64,000 bases of DNA. It comes from Pseudomonas viridiflava (GTDB lineage Bacteria > Pseudomonadota > Gammaproteobacteria > Pseudomonadales > Pseudomonadaceae). The translations under genes and the position numbers were made by a program. The stretch spans positions 124,001-188,000 of the forward strand of contig NZ_UTHA01000001.1 in NCBI RefSeq assembly GCF_900582195.1, given 5' to 3'. The notes beneath the pieces were generated by a model. The model was not told the origin of the DNA, searched no databases, and saw nothing but the letters and a program-made list of their open reading frames with translations. Below, piece after piece: positions 36,414-48,049 of this stretch (position 1 is its first letter; each line of letters opens with the position of its first letter).

Positions 36414-38117
36414 ATGTCCCAAGAATTCGATTACATCATCATCGGTGCCGGCTCGGCCGGTAACACCCTGGCGACCCGTCTGACTGAAGACGAAGGCGTC
36501 ACCGTTCTGCTGCTCGAAGCCGGAGGCCCGGACTACCGCCTCGACTTCCGTACCCAGATGCCCGCTGCGCTGGCGTTCCCGCTGCAGGGTCGCCGCTACA
36601 ACTGGGCCTACGAAACCGATCCAGAGCCACACATGGACGGTCGCCGGATGGAATGCGGTCGCGGCAAGGGCCTTGGTGGTTCGTCGCTGATCAACGGCAT
36701 GTGCTACATCCGTGGTAACGCGATGGACTACGACGGCTGGGCGAAACTGCCAGGTCTGGAAGACTGGTCGTACCTCGACTGCCTGCCGTACTTCCGCAAA
36801 GCCGAAACCCGCGACATCGGCCCGAACGATTACCACGGTGGCGAAGGCCCGGTCAGCGTGACCACGCCGAAGGCTGGCAACAACCCGCTGTTCCACGCCA
36901 TGGTTGAAGCCGGCGTGCAGGCCGGTTACCCGCGCACCGAAGACTTGAACGGTTACCAGCAGGAAGGCTTCGGCCCGATGGACCGCACCGTGACGCCGAA
37001 CGGCCGTCGTGCTTCCACCGCCCGTGGCTACCTCGACGTCGCCAAAAAGCGCTCCACCCTGACCATCGTCACCCACGCCCTGACCGACAAGATTCTGTTT
37101 GAAGGCAAGCGTGCCGTCGGTGTGCGTTACCTGGTCGGCGACGCCGAAGAGCGTGTTGAAGTCAAAGCGCGCAAAGAAGTCCTGCTGTGCTCCGGCGCCA
37201 TCGCTTCGCCGCAGATTCTGCAGCGCTCCGGTGTTGGCCCTGCCGAACTGCTGAAGTCGCTCGACATCCCGGTCGTTCACGATCTGCCGGGCGTCGGTGA
37301 AAACCTGCAGGATCACCTTGAGCTGTACCTGCAATACGCTTGCACTCAGCCGGTTTCGCTGTACCCGTCGCTGCTCTGGTACAACCAGCCAGCCATCGGT
37401 GCCGAGTGGCTATTCAACGGCACCGGCATCGGCGCCAGCAACCAGTTCGAAGCCGGCGGTTTCATCCGTTCGCGTCCGGAATTCGAATGGCCGAACATCC
37501 AGTACCACTTCTTGCCGGTGGCGATTAACTACAACGGCAGCAACGGTGTGAAAGAGCACGGTTTCCAGGCGCACATGGGCTCCATGCGTTCGCCGAGCCG
37601 TGGTCGCATCCAGGCCAAGTCGAAAGACCCGCGCCAGCACCCGAGCATCCTGTTCAACTACATGGCCACCGAGCAGGACTGGCAGGAATTCCGCGACGGC
37701 ATCCGCCTGACCCGTGAAATCATGCAGCAGCCGGCACTCGACGCTTTCCGTGGCCGCGAAATCAGCCCGGGCATCGAAGTGCAAACCGATGAGCAGCTCG
37801 ACAAGTTCATCCGCGAGCACGCCGAAACCGCGTTCCACCCGTCCTGCTCGTGCAAGATGGGCACCGACGAGATGGCTGTGGTTGATGGCGAAGGTCGCGT
37901 GCACGGCATGCAGAGCCTGCGTGTGGTCGATGCTTCGATCATGCCGATCATCACCACCGGTAACCTGAACGCGCCGACGATCATGATCGCCGAGAAAATC
38001 GCCGACAAGATCCGTGGTCGCCAGCCGCTGCCGCGTAGCAATGCTGCCTATTACGTTGCTGGCGGTGCCCCGGTGAAGGGCAAGCCGATGCGTGATATCA
38101 CCCCGGCTGCTCAGTAG
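36414..38117 (+). CDS. betA: Choline dehydrogenase
   Basis: A 567-residue membrane-associated GMC flavoprotein that oxidises choline to betaine aldehyde. The FAD motif [18 protein letters not shown] lies near residues 5-22. GMC signature 1 is in [20 protein letters not shown] near 83, and the catalytic histidine region [10 protein letters not shown] lies near 475, with [12 protein letters not shown] following. The start MSQEFDYI at 36414 follows AAGAGGGTGCATTCA. Last gene of betIBA; a palindromic repeat follows. Confidence 0.97.
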   Translation: MSQEFDYIIIGAGSAGNTLATRLTEDEGVTVLLLEAGGPDYRLDFRTQMPAALAFPLQGRRYNWAYETDPEPHMDGRRMECGRGKGLGGSSLINGMCYIRGNAMDYDGWAKLPGLEDWSYLDCLPYFRKAETRDIGPNDYHGGEGPVSVTTPKAGNNPLFHAMVEAGVQAGYPRTEDLNGYQQEGFGPMDRTVTPNGRRASTARGYLDVAKKRSTLTIVTHALTDKILFEGKRAVGVRYLVGDAEERVEVKARKEVLLCSGAIASPQILQRSGVGPAELLKSLDIPVVHDLPGVGENLQDHLELYLQYACTQPVSLYPSLLWYNQPAIGAEWLFNGTGIGASNQFEAGGFIRSRPEFEWPNIQYHFLPVAINYNGSNGVKEHGFQAHMGSMRSPSRGRIQAKSKDPRQHPSILFNYMATEQDWQEFRDGIRLTREIMQQPALDAFRGREISPGIEVQTDEQLDKFIREHAETAFHPSCSCKMGTDEMAVVDGEGRVHGMQSLRVVDASIMPIITTGNLNAPTIMIAEKIADKIRGRQPLPRSNAAYYVAGGAPVKGKPMRDITPAAQ

Positions 38118-38125
38118 CCTGAAGT

Positions 38126-38231
38126 GATCGTTCCCACGCTCTGCGTGGGAATGCATCCGGTGACGCTCCGCGTCACACAGCGGACGCAGAGCGTCCAAGG
38201 CGGCATTCCCACGCAGAGCGTGGGAACGATC
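38126..38231. repeat. Long palindromic repeat, GATCGTTCCCACG type
   Basis: Outer arms GATCGTTCCCACGC and complement enclose inner GTGACGC..GCGTCAC and GGACGC..GCGTCC hairpins, immediately after betA. Nearly identical in design to 44206-44314. Confidence 0.85.
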
Positions 38232-38374
38232 TCCTGCCTCGCACAGTAAATCCCCCTACACCCCCTCTTCACTTGATCCTACCCCCACGCAGGCCTACTC
38301 TAGACCTCGCGCAACCGTTTCACCCCCTCCCCCGCCGCTGCTCTACCGCTTCCCCCTGACAAGGAGGTTCCCGA

Positions 38375-39817
38375 ATGTTCGATTTCCACCCCCAGCTCAA
38401 GCAGCGCTTCGCTGCCTTGCGCACGGGCGCTGAGTTCTTTTCCCTGCGGTATGTACGCGAGTCCGGCCAATACCTCTCGGTACGCAAGAATGTCGCCGAA
38501 CCGCCGAGCCTGAGCCGTGACGAAGGCGCGATGCTCACCGTGCGCGTCAACGGCGTTGAGGCCTACGCGGCGACCAATGACTTGTCGCAACAAGGTCTGC
38601 AAGCCGCCCTCGAACGCGCCGAGCTGCAAGCCCGTCGGCTCAAGCCGCACGCCTTGCTCGACCTGCGTGATCAGCCAGTGTCCAGCGATCGCGCTGATTA
38701 TTTTTCGCCCAATCTCGAACAACCTTTCCCGTCCCTGAGCGAATGCTTCGAGCTGCTCGGCGCGGAATCCGCCTCGGTGCCAAAGGATGAGCGCCTGGTG
38801 AACTGGCAAGTGAGCATCGGCATAACCCACGTCGAACAGATCTACCTGAGCAGCGCCGGGGCCGAATTGCGCCAGGCCCAGCGCTTCGTCTATCCAGGCC
38901 TCGACGTCACCGCCTACGACGGCAACGACAGCCAGACCCGCAGCCTCGGCCGCGAGAACTTCGGCCAACAGGGCGGCGCGGACGTGATCAGCCGTTGCGG
39001 TTTGATCGGTGCCGGCCCGCAAGTCGCCGACCAGGCATTGCAACTGCTGCTCGCGCCGAACACCCCGCAAGGCCCGCGCGACCTGCTGTTGATGCCGGAT
39101 CAAATGATGCTGCAGATCCACGAATCCATCGGCCACCCGCTGGAACTCGACCGCATCCTCGGCGACGAACGCAACTACGCCGGCACCAGTTTCGTCAAAG
39201 CCAGCGACTTCGGCAGCCTGCAATACGGCTCGAAACTGCTCAACGTGACGTTCGATCCGGGCATTCCCGAAGAACTGGCCAGCTACGGTCATGACGACGA
39301 CGGCAGCAAAGCGAGCAAACAATTCCTGATTCGCGATGGCCTGTTGCTACGTCCGCTGGGCGGGGCACTATCGCAATTCCGCGCCGGGCTCGATGGCGTT
39401 GCCAACAGCCGCGCCTGCGGCTGGAACCGCCCGCCGATTGATCGCATGGCCAACCTCAATATCGAACCGGGCGATCAGCCGCTGAACAAGCTGATCGAAG
39501 GCATCGAGCACGGCATCCTGATGAGCACCAACCGCTCGTGGTCGATTGACGATGCGCGCAACAAATTCCAGTTCGGTTGCGAATGGGGCCAGTTGATCGA
39601 AAACGGTGAACTCAAAGGCGTGGTGAAAAATCCCAACTACCGGGCGATTTCCGCGCACTTCTGGAAAAGCCTGCGCGCCGTCGGCGACGCCAACACCGTC
39701 AAGGTGCTGGGCACGCCGAACTGCGGCAAAGGCGAGCCGAACCAGGTGATCCGCGTCGGCCACGCTTCGCCGGCCTGCGTATTCAGCAACGTTGATGTGT
39801 TTGGGGGAGACGCCTGA
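38375..39817 (+). CDS. TldD-like metalloprotease subunit
   Basis: A 480-residue TldD/PmbA-family protein. It has the zinc motif HESIGH (HExxxH) in MMLQIHESIGHPLELDR near residue 249, marking it as the catalytic TldD-type partner. Further family blocks are GTSFVKASDFGSLQYGSK and SRACGWNRPPIDRMANLN. Its stop overlaps the start of the next gene (TGATG). TldD/TldE dimers degrade unfolded peptides and mature some RiPPs. No precursor peptide was found nearby. This pair is more divergent than the usual tldD/pmbA, so no symbol is given. Confidence 0.85.
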   Translation: MFDFHPQLKQRFAALRTGAEFFSLRYVRESGQYLSVRKNVAEPPSLSRDEGAMLTVRVNGVEAYAATNDLSQQGLQAALERAELQARRLKPHALLDLRDQPVSSDRADYFSPNLEQPFPSLSECFELLGAESASVPKDERLVNWQVSIGITHVEQIYLSSAGAELRQAQRFVYPGLDVTAYDGNDSQTRSLGRENFGQQGGADVISRCGLIGAGPQVADQALQLLLAPNTPQGPRDLLLMPDQMMLQIHESIGHPLELDRILGDERNYAGTSFVKASDFGSLQYGSKLLNVTFDPGIPEELASYGHDDDGSKASKQFLIRDGLLLRPLGGALSQFRAGLDGVANSRACGWNRPPIDRMANLNIEPGDQPLNKLIEGIEHGILMSTNRSWSIDDARNKFQFGCEWGQLIENGELKGVVKNPNYRAISAHFWKSLRAVGDANTVKVLGTPNCGKGEPNQVIRVGHASPACVFSNVDVFGGDA

Positions 39818-41154
39818 TGAGCATTTCGAAGAGTCAGTCCGACGCCTTCAAGGTCATGGTCGAGTGGCTGCGCGACAGCGTGCGCGAGCCGGAACAGTTC
39901 ACCCTCAGCTTCGCCGCCGAATCGTCGGCGTTTGTGCGTTTCAATCACGCCAAGGTGCGTCAGGCCGGGCAAGTGCAACAGGCCAATATCGTCCTGAAAC
40001 TGATCAACGACGGTCGCCACGCCGACCTGCAGGTCACCCTGTCCGGTGATCAGGAAGGCGATCTGCGACGCCTCGCCGAAGGCCTGCAACAACTGCGCGA
40101 AACCCTGCCGTTGCTGCCGCAGGATCCGTACCTGCTGCTCAATCACAACGGCTGGCAGAGCAAGAACGTACAGGAACATCCGCTGCCGGACACTGAACAG
40201 GTTGTCGATGAAATCTGCGCTGCCGCTGAAGGTCTGGACCTGGTTGGTTTCTATGCCGCCGGCCCGATCAGCCGGGGTTTCGCCAGTTCTTCGGGAGCAT
40301 TCGGCTGGCATCAGGCCAACAGCTTCAACTTCGATTTCAGCCTGTTCCACGAGAACGGTGAAGCGGTGAAAGCCAGCTACGCCGGGCATGACTGGAGCAG
40401 CGAAGGTTTCGCCAAGCGCTTCGGCCAGGCTCGCGAGCAACTGGAGTTTCTCGGCCGCCCACTGCGCACCTTGGCGCCGGGGCAGTACCGCGCGTATCTG
40501 GCACCGGCGGCGCTGGAAGAAATCATGGGCATGCTGAGCTGGGGCGGTTTCTCGGCGCAGTCGATCGCCAGCAAAAGCAGCCCGTTGCAGAAGTTGTATG
40601 TCGGTGATCAGGCGTTCAGTCCGCTGGTGTCGCTGGATGAGAAAGTCAGCGAATCGTTGAGCCCGGCGTTTTCCGGAGAGGGTTATCCGCGCAGTGATTT
40701 GCGTTTGATCGTCGAAGGCAAGGCCGGTGATCAACTGGTCGGCTCGCGCAGTGCCGCTGAGTACGGCCTGACCGCCAACGGCGCTGGTGGCGGTGAAATG
40801 CCAAGCGCGTTGAACATGGCGGCGGGCGATCTGGCGCAAGCAGAGATCCTCAAGCAGTTGGGCACCGGGCTGTACATCAGCAACCTGTGGTACCTGAACT
40901 ACTCGGATCAACCGGCGGCGCGCATGACCGGCATGACCCGCTTCGCGACCTTCTGGGTCGAAAACGGCGAGATTCAGGCACCGGTCAGCACCATGCGTTT
41001 CGATGACAGCGCCTACAGCCTGCTCGGTTCGCAGCTGGAAGCGTTGACCGCCGAGCGTGAGTTGTTGCTGTCGGCGAGTACCTACAGCCAACGCAATACT
41101 TCGTCGGCGTTGCTGCCGGGGGCGCTGGTGAGCCGTTTGACCTTGACCCTGTAA
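39817..41154 (+). CDS. TldE/PmbA-like protease subunit
   Basis: A 445-residue partner lacking the HExxxH motif, as expected for the TldE/PmbA subunit. It has the family blocks FVRFNHAKVRQAGQVQ near 46-61, SSSGAFGWHQANSFNFDFS and TGLYISNLWYLNYSDQPAARMTGMTRFATF. The start at 39817 shares one base with the upstream stop, indicating strict co-translation with the TldD-like gene. Two-gene operon; a REP doublet follows. Confidence 0.85.
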   Translation: MSISKSQSDAFKVMVEWLRDSVREPEQFTLSFAAESSAFVRFNHAKVRQAGQVQQANIVLKLINDGRHADLQVTLSGDQEGDLRRLAEGLQQLRETLPLLPQDPYLLLNHNGWQSKNVQEHPLPDTEQVVDEICAAAEGLDLVGFYAAGPISRGFASSSGAFGWHQANSFNFDFSLFHENGEAVKASYAGHDWSSEGFAKRFGQAREQLEFLGRPLRTLAPGQYRAYLAPAALEEIMGMLSWGGFSAQSIASKSSPLQKLYVGDQAFSPLVSLDEKVSESLSPAFSGEGYPRSDLRLIVEGKAGDQLVGSRSAAEYGLTANGAGGGEMPSALNMAAGDLAQAEILKQLGTGLYISNLWYLNYSDQPAARMTGMTRFATFWVENGEIQAPVSTMRFDDSAYSLLGSQLEALTAERELLLSASTYSQRNTSSALLPGALVSRLTLTL

Positions 41155-41165
41155 CACCGCAAAAA

Positions 41166-41257
41166 CCTGTGGGAGCGAGCTTGCTCGCGAAGAGGCCAGG
41201 TCATTCAACATTGATGGCGACTGACCTACCGCTTTCGCGAGCAAGCTCGCTCCCACA
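41166..41257. repeat. REP doublet, long-spacer form
   Basis: Inverted REP arms with a spacer of about 45 bases between the TldE-like gene and the MFS gene. Confidence 0.9.
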
Positions 41258-41308
41258 CTGACCGCGCTCGACAATGGATATGCATTAACCCCAACCACAA
41301 GAGGTTCC

Positions 41309-42736
41309 ATGCCCAACCGCCCGCCTCTCGACGCCATCACTGCCCGCTGGTTGCCGTGGGTCGTCGCCATCGCTTTCTTCATGCAGTCCCTCGACGGGAC
41401 CATCCTCAACACCGCCCTGCCCGCCATGGCCCGCGATCTGGCCGAAGATCCCTTGCGTATGCAAGGTGTGATCATCGCCTACATGCTCACTGTGGCCCTG
41501 CTGATCCCGGCCTCGGGCTGGATCGCCGACCGCTTCGGCACCAAGAAAATCTTCTTCGGCGCGATTCTGCTGTTCAGTTTCGGCTCACTGCTCTGTGCGC
41601 TGTCGAGCAGCCTGAGCATGCTGATCGGCGCCCGGGTCATTCAGGGTCTGGGCGGTGCGCTGATGCTGCCGGTCGGCCGACTGGTCGTGCTGCGCGCTTA
41701 TCCACGATCCGAGCTGGTGCGGATCATGGGTTTCATCACTATCCCCGGCCTGCTCGGTCCGCTGATCGGCCCGACCATGGGCGGCTGGATGGTCGAATAC
41801 CTGACGTGGCACTGGATCTTCCTGATCAATCTGCCGGTCGGCGTGATCGGCTGCTACGCGGTGTGGAAGTTCATTCCCGACCTGCGCGGCACTGAGCGTA
41901 CGCGCTTTGATAGTCTGGGTTTCCTGCTGTTTGGCGCGGCGATGATCCTGATCACCATTGCCATGGAAGGCCTCGGCGAATTGCACTTGCCGCACCTGCG
42001 GGTGATGTTGCTGCTGTTCGGTGGCATGGCCTGTCTGGCGGCGTATTGGTTGCGCGCCGGGCACATCGAAAACCCGTTGTTTGCGCCATCGCTGTTCAAG
42101 ACCCGCACCTTTGCTGTCGGCATTCTCGGCAACCTCTTTGCCCGACTGGGCAGCGGCGCCCTGCCGTTTCTGGTGCCGTTGCTGCTGCAAGTGGCGCTGG
42201 GCTATTCGCCGTCGCAAGCGGGGATGAGCATGCTGCCGCTGGCGGCGGCGGCGATGTTTGCCAAGTGGATGGCGCGGCCGCTGATTGAACGCTTCGGTTA
42301 CCGAATCGTGCTGACCGGCAACACCCTGGCGCTGGGGATCATGCTGGCGAGCATGGGCCTGATCAGCGAGCAGACGCCGTACTGGCTGCTGTTGTGTCTG
42401 CTGGCTATTCTCGGCGCGATCAATTCGCTGCAGTTTACGGCGATGAACACGGTGACGCTGATCGACCTCGACGACGCCAGCGCCAGCAGTGGCAACAGTT
42501 TGCTCTCGGTGGTGGCGCAGTTGTCGCTGAGTCTTGGGGTTGCCTGCGCCGGTGCGTTGCTCGGCGGGTTTACCGCAGAGGTCGGTAACGATGGCGTGGA
42601 AACCGTACTCGGCGCGTTTCAGCTGACCTTCGTCACCGTCGGGATCATGGCGATGCTCGCTGCGACGATCTTCTCGCAACTGTCGAAAGAGGACGGTCGC
42701 CGCGCCAAGCGTCCGGAAGAACACATCGAACATTAA
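41309..42736 (+). CDS. MFS exporter, DHA2 (14-helix) family
   Basis: A 475-residue inner-membrane transporter of the EmrB/QacA type, close to MdtD in length. The N-terminal DHA2 motif is FFMQSLDGTILNTALPAMARDL near residues 19-40, and the MFS motif A region is GWIADRFGTKKIFFGAIL near 71-88. Motif C-like GLLGPLIGPTMGGWM lies near 148. No adaptor (EmrA-type) gene is adjacent, so it probably acts alone. Substrate unknown. The start at 41309 follows CAAGAGGTTCC. Confidence 0.88.
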   Translation: MPNRPPLDAITARWLPWVVAIAFFMQSLDGTILNTALPAMARDLAEDPLRMQGVIIAYMLTVALLIPASGWIADRFGTKKIFFGAILLFSFGSLLCALSSSLSMLIGARVIQGLGGALMLPVGRLVVLRAYPRSELVRIMGFITIPGLLGPLIGPTMGGWMVEYLTWHWIFLINLPVGVIGCYAVWKFIPDLRGTERTRFDSLGFLLFGAAMILITIAMEGLGELHLPHLRVMLLLFGGMACLAAYWLRAGHIENPLFAPSLFKTRTFAVGILGNLFARLGSGALPFLVPLLLQVALGYSPSQAGMSMLPLAAAAMFAKWMARPLIERFGYRIVLTGNTLALGIMLASMGLISEQTPYWLLLCLLAILGAINSLQFTAMNTVTLIDLDDASASSGNSLLSVVAQLSLSLGVACAGALLGGFTAEVGNDGVETVLGAFQLTFVTVGIMAMLAATIFSQLSKEDGRRAKRPEEHIEH

Positions 42737-42816
42737 CCGCTGTTCGTCCAGAACTTTCGAAGAAAGTGGCACGGGGCTGCTACACTGCGCGACATTTTGT
42801 TTTGCAGGCCAGTCCC

Positions 42817-44202
<1,386 letters not shown>

Positions 44203-44205
44203 CCT

Positions 44206-44314
44206 GATCGTTCCCACGCTCTGCGTGGGAATGCATCCCGTGACGCTCCGCGTCACATAACAACGGACGCAGAGCGTCCATGGCGGCATTCCCACGCAGA
44301 GCGTGGGAACGATC
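44206..44314. repeat. Long palindromic repeat, GATCGTTCCCACG type
   Basis: Starts three bases after the dbpA stop and ends about 20 bases before the next start. Same outer and inner arms as 38126-38231. Confidence 0.88.
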
Positions 44315-44333
44315 ATTGTGTGAGGACACCGTT

Positions 44334-45512
44334 TTGCGCTCTACCGAAGTCGTGATCATTGGCGCTGGCGCCGCTGGGTTGATGTGTGCACTGACCGCCG
44401 CCGGGCGCGGGCGTCAGGTGTTGCTGCTCGACCACGCGAACAAGGCCGGCAAGAAAATCCTGATGTCGGGCGGTGGCCGCTGCAATTTCACCAACATGTA
44501 CACCGAACCGAGCAATTTCCTCTCGCATAACCCGCATTTCTGCAAATCCGCACTGGCGCGCTACACCCAATGGGATTTCATCGGCATGGTCGGCAAACAC
44601 GCCGTGCCGTACCACGAGAAAAAACTCGGCCAGCTGTTCTGCGATAACAAATCCAGCGACATTCTTGAGATGCTTCTGACCGAGTGCGATCAGGTCGGCG
44701 TCGAGCTGCATCTGGACACGTCGATTCAAACCATCGAGAAGGTCGAAAGCGGTTACCTGCTCGACACCACCCTCGGCCAGATCCAGTGCCAATCGTTGGT
44801 CATCGCCACTGGCGGGTTGTCGATCCCGACACTGGGCGCCACCGGTTTCGGTTATCAGGTCGCCAAGCAGTTCGGCCACGAGTTGCTGCCGACCCGCGCC
44901 GGTCTGGTGCCATTCACCATCACCGATCAGCTCAAGGAACTGTGTACCGAGCTGTCCGGGACGTCGGTGGATTGTCTGGTCAGCTGCAACGACCAGAGCT
45001 TTCGCGAGAACATCCTCTTCACTCACCGTGGCCTCAGCGGCCCGGCGATTTTGCAGATTTCGTCGTTCTGGGAATCCGGCGACACGGTGGAGATCAACCT
45101 GCTACCGGATCACGACGCCGCGAGCTGGCTGCAGCAGCAAGTGGCCGAGCGCCCGAACAGCGAGCTGAAAACCCTGCTCGGTGAGATCTTCACCAAGAAG
45201 ATGGCCAATCTGCTGGCGGACAACTGGTTTGTGTCCAAGCCGATGAAGCAATACACCCACGCGGAACTCGCGGAAATCGCCGACAAGCTCGGCAGCTGGA
45301 AGGTCGTGCCGGCGGGGACTGAAGGTTATCGCACCGCCGAGGTAACGCTGGGTGGCGTTGATACCCGCGAAGTGTCGTCGAAAACCATGGAATCGCTGAA
45401 AAGCCCGGGCCTGTACTTCATCGGTGAAGTGCTCGATGTCACCGGCCACCTCGGCGGCTTCAACTTCCAGTGGGCGTGGGCTTCCGGCTACGCCGCCGCG
45501 CAGTACGCCTGA
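44334..45512 (+). CDS. YhiN/HI0933-type flavoprotein
   Basis: A 392-residue FAD-dependent oxidoreductase. The N-terminal FAD motif is EVVIIGAGAAGLMCALTAA near residue 5, and the family's LMSGGGRCNFTN near 44. The C-terminal VTLGGVDTREVSSKTMES and FIGEVLDVTGHLGGFNFQWA are diagnostic of the BaiN/HI0933 family. The physiological reaction is not established. A TTG at 44334, about 8 nt after GTGAGGA, seems to be the start; the in-frame ATG at 44280 lies inside the palindromic repeat. Confidence 0.85.
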   Translation: MRSTEVVIIGAGAAGLMCALTAAGRGRQVLLLDHANKAGKKILMSGGGRCNFTNMYTEPSNFLSHNPHFCKSALARYTQWDFIGMVGKHAVPYHEKKLGQLFCDNKSSDILEMLLTECDQVGVELHLDTSIQTIEKVESGYLLDTTLGQIQCQSLVIATGGLSIPTLGATGFGYQVAKQFGHELLPTRAGLVPFTITDQLKELCTELSGTSVDCLVSCNDQSFRENILFTHRGLSGPAILQISSFWESGDTVEINLLPDHDAASWLQQQVAERPNSELKTLLGEIFTKKMANLLADNWFVSKPMKQYTHAELAEIADKLGSWKVVPAGTEGYRTAEVTLGGVDTREVSSKTMESLKSPGLYFIGEVLDVTGHLGGFNFQWAWASGYAAAQYA

Positions 45513-45525
45513 TCAATACACAAAA

Positions 45526-45621
45526 CCCTGTGGGAGCGAGCTTGCTCGCGAAAGCGGTCTTTCAGTCAACATTGTGGTGACTGATACATCGCATTCGCGA
45601 GCAAGCTCGCTCCCACAGTGG
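45526..45621. repeat. REP doublet, long-spacer form
   Basis: Inverted REP arms between the flavoprotein gene and yccS. Confidence 0.9.
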
Positions 45622-45735
45622 TTTGTGGTGTAAGTAAAAGGAACACTTTTTGCTGTCAGATGTGCTCGGCGCCATTGCGTCGGCGTCATTACTGGCTCAA
45701 TTTAGCGGCATCGCCTCGGAAGGCCTTCGCACTTC

Positions 45736-47928
45736 ATGTCCTCGACCTCGTTTCGTCAGTCTTTGCGGCGCCTGTGGGCGCTGGATAAATTCAGCTATAG
45801 CGTGCGGGTGTTCATCGCCCTGACCGGCAGCATGGCGCTGTGTTGGTATCAGGATGAAATGGGCCTGCTGATCCCGTTGTTCCTGGGGATTATCGCCAGC
45901 GCCCTGGCCGAGACCGACGACAGTTGGCAGGGCCGCCTCAATGCACTCGCGGTAACGCTGGTGTGCTTCAGCATCGCCGCGCTGTCGGTGGAATTGCTCT
46001 TCCCCTACCCCATCGTGTTTGCCATTGCATTGGCGCTGGCCAGCTTCGGCCTGACCATGCTCGGGGCACTCGGTGAGCGTTATGGCGCGATTGCCTCGGC
46101 GACGCTGATTCTGTCCGTATACACAATGATCGGCGTTGATCAGCGCGGTGGCGCGGTCACCGATTTCTGGCACGAACCGATGCTGCTGGTCGCCGGTGCG
46201 GCGTGGTACGGCCTGCTCTCGGTGCTGTGGCAGGCGCTGTTTTCCAACCAACCGGTGCAGCAGAGTCTGGCGCGGCTGTTCCGTGAACTGGGTTTTTACC
46301 TGAAGCTGAAATCGTCGCTGTTCGAGCCGATCCGGCAGATGGATGTCGAAGCCCGGCGTCTGGAACTGGCCCAGCAAAACGGCCGCGTGGTGGCCGCGCT
46401 GAACAGCGCCAAGGAAATCATCCTGCACCGCGTCGGCAACGGCCGCCCCGGCTCGAAAGTCAGCCGCTACCTGAAGCTGTATTTCCTCGCGCAAGACATC
46501 CACGAACGCGCCAGTTCCTCGCACTATCCGTACAACGCCCTGGCCGAAGCGTTCTTCCACAGCGACGTGCTGTTCCGCTGCCAACGCCTGCTGCGCCAGC
46601 AGGGCAAGGCTTGCCGCGCGCTGGCCGAATCGATCCAGATGCGCCAGCCGTTTATTTACGACGCCAGTTTCGCCGAAGCCCTGAGCGACCTCGACGCCTC
46701 CCTTGAACACCTGCGCATCCAGAGCAACCCGGCATGGCGCGGACTGCTGCGCTCGCTGCGCGCACTGGCCGCCAACCTCGGCACCCTCGACCGTTTGCTC
46801 AGCGACGCGAGCAACCCCGATGCCTTGGCCGACGCGACCGACAGCAGCCTGCTCGACCGCTCGCCGCGCAACCTCAAGGACGTCTGGATTCGTTTGCGCA
46901 CGCAGCTGACGCCGACCTCTCTACTGTTCCGCCATGCCCTGCGCCTGCCCTTGGCGCTAAGTATCGGCTACGGCATGGTGCACCTGATTCACCCGTCGCA
47001 AGGCTACTGGATCATCCTCACCACGCTGTTCGTCTGCCAGCCAAACTACGGCGCGACGCGACGCAAACTCGGTCAGCGAATTTTCGGCACCGCCATCGGC
47101 CTGACCGTGGCGTGGGCGCTGTTCGATCTGTTCCCGAGTCCGTTGGTGCAGTCGTGCTTTGCCATCGCCGCCGGCGTGGTGTTCTTCACCAACCGCACCA
47201 CCCGCTACACCCTGGCGACAGCGGCGATCACCATCATGGTGCTGTTCTGCTTCAACCAGGTCGGTGACGGTTACGGGCTGTTCCTGCCACGGTTGTTCGA
47301 TACGCTGCTGGGCAGCCTGATTGCCGGACTGACGGTGTTCCTGTTCCTGCCGGACTGGCAGGGCCGGCGCCTGAACAAAGTGCTGGCCAACACCCTGACC
47401 TGCAACAGCATCTACCTGCGCCAGATCATGCAGCAATACGCCGCCGGCAAGAGCGACGACCTCGCCTATCGTCTGGCCCGGCGCAACGCGCACAACGCTG
47501 ATGCGGCGCTGTCGACGACACTGGCGAACATGCTCATGGAGCCGGGGCATTTCCGTAAGGAAGCGGATGTCGGTTTCCGCTTTCTGGTGCTGTCACACAC
47601 GTTGTTGAGTTATCTGTCAGGGCTCGGCGCGCATCGCGAGACTCAGCTGCCGGCGGATGTGCGCGAGCATTTAATCGATGGCGCCGGGGTGAAACTGGCG
47701 ACGAGCATTGATGAAATCGCCCAAGGGCTGGCGAACAAGCAGCCGGTGGCGATTCAGAGTGACGAGGAAGAAGCGCTGGCCAATGAGCTGGAGCAGATGC
47801 CTGATGAGATCGATGAAGGGCAGCGGCTGGTGCAGACGCAATTGGCGTTGATTTGCCGACAACTCGGACCGTTGCGTACCCTGGCGGCGCATCTGATCAA
47901 GGACACCAGTGAGGTTAGCGCTGGCTGA
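45736..47928 (+). CDS. yccS: YccS-type FUSC family inner-membrane protein
   Basis: A 730-residue membrane protein starting MSSTSFRQSLRRLWALDKFS. Two hydrophobic blocks of about five to six segments each, at about 20-170 and 395-535, are separated by a cytoplasmic helical domain. This is the FUSC/YccS plan, and length agrees with E. coli YccS. LIHPSQGYWIILTTLFVCQPNYGATRRK near 415 is the conserved second-block entry. Members are assumed to be exporters of aromatic acids or similar, but the substrate is not known. Monocistronic; a REP doublet follows. Confidence 0.88.
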   Translation: MSSTSFRQSLRRLWALDKFSYSVRVFIALTGSMALCWYQDEMGLLIPLFLGIIASALAETDDSWQGRLNALAVTLVCFSIAALSVELLFPYPIVFAIALALASFGLTMLGALGERYGAIASATLILSVYTMIGVDQRGGAVTDFWHEPMLLVAGAAWYGLLSVLWQALFSNQPVQQSLARLFRELGFYLKLKSSLFEPIRQMDVEARRLELAQQNGRVVAALNSAKEIILHRVGNGRPGSKVSRYLKLYFLAQDIHERASSSHYPYNALAEAFFHSDVLFRCQRLLRQQGKACRALAESIQMRQPFIYDASFAEALSDLDASLEHLRIQSNPAWRGLLRSLRALAANLGTLDRLLSDASNPDALADATDSSLLDRSPRNLKDVWIRLRTQLTPTSLLFRHALRLPLALSIGYGMVHLIHPSQGYWIILTTLFVCQPNYGATRRKLGQRIFGTAIGLTVAWALFDLFPSPLVQSCFAIAAGVVFFTNRTTRYTLATAAITIMVLFCFNQVGDGYGLFLPRLFDTLLGSLIAGLTVFLFLPDWQGRRLNKVLANTLTCNSIYLRQIMQQYAAGKSDDLAYRLARRNAHNADAALSTTLANMLMEPGHFRKEADVGFRFLVLSHTLLSYLSGLGAHRETQLPADVREHLIDGAGVKLATSIDEIAQGLANKQPVAIQSDEEEALANELEQMPDEIDEGQRLVQTQLALICRQLGPLRTLAAHLIKDTSEVSAG

Positions 47929-47935
47929 CAGGACG

Positions 47936-48014
47936 CCTTCGCGAGCAAGCTCGCTCCCACATTTGTTCTGCGTCGGTCACGAATCCAATGTGGGAGCGAG
48001 CTTGCTCGCGAAGA
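47936..48014. repeat. REP doublet, short-spacer form
   Basis: CTTCGCGAGCAAGCTCGCTC faces its complement across about 30 bases between the convergent yccS and the binding-protein gene. Confidence 0.9.
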
Positions 48015-48049
48015 GACCATCAGCCACACAGAGGATTCTGGATCAACCC

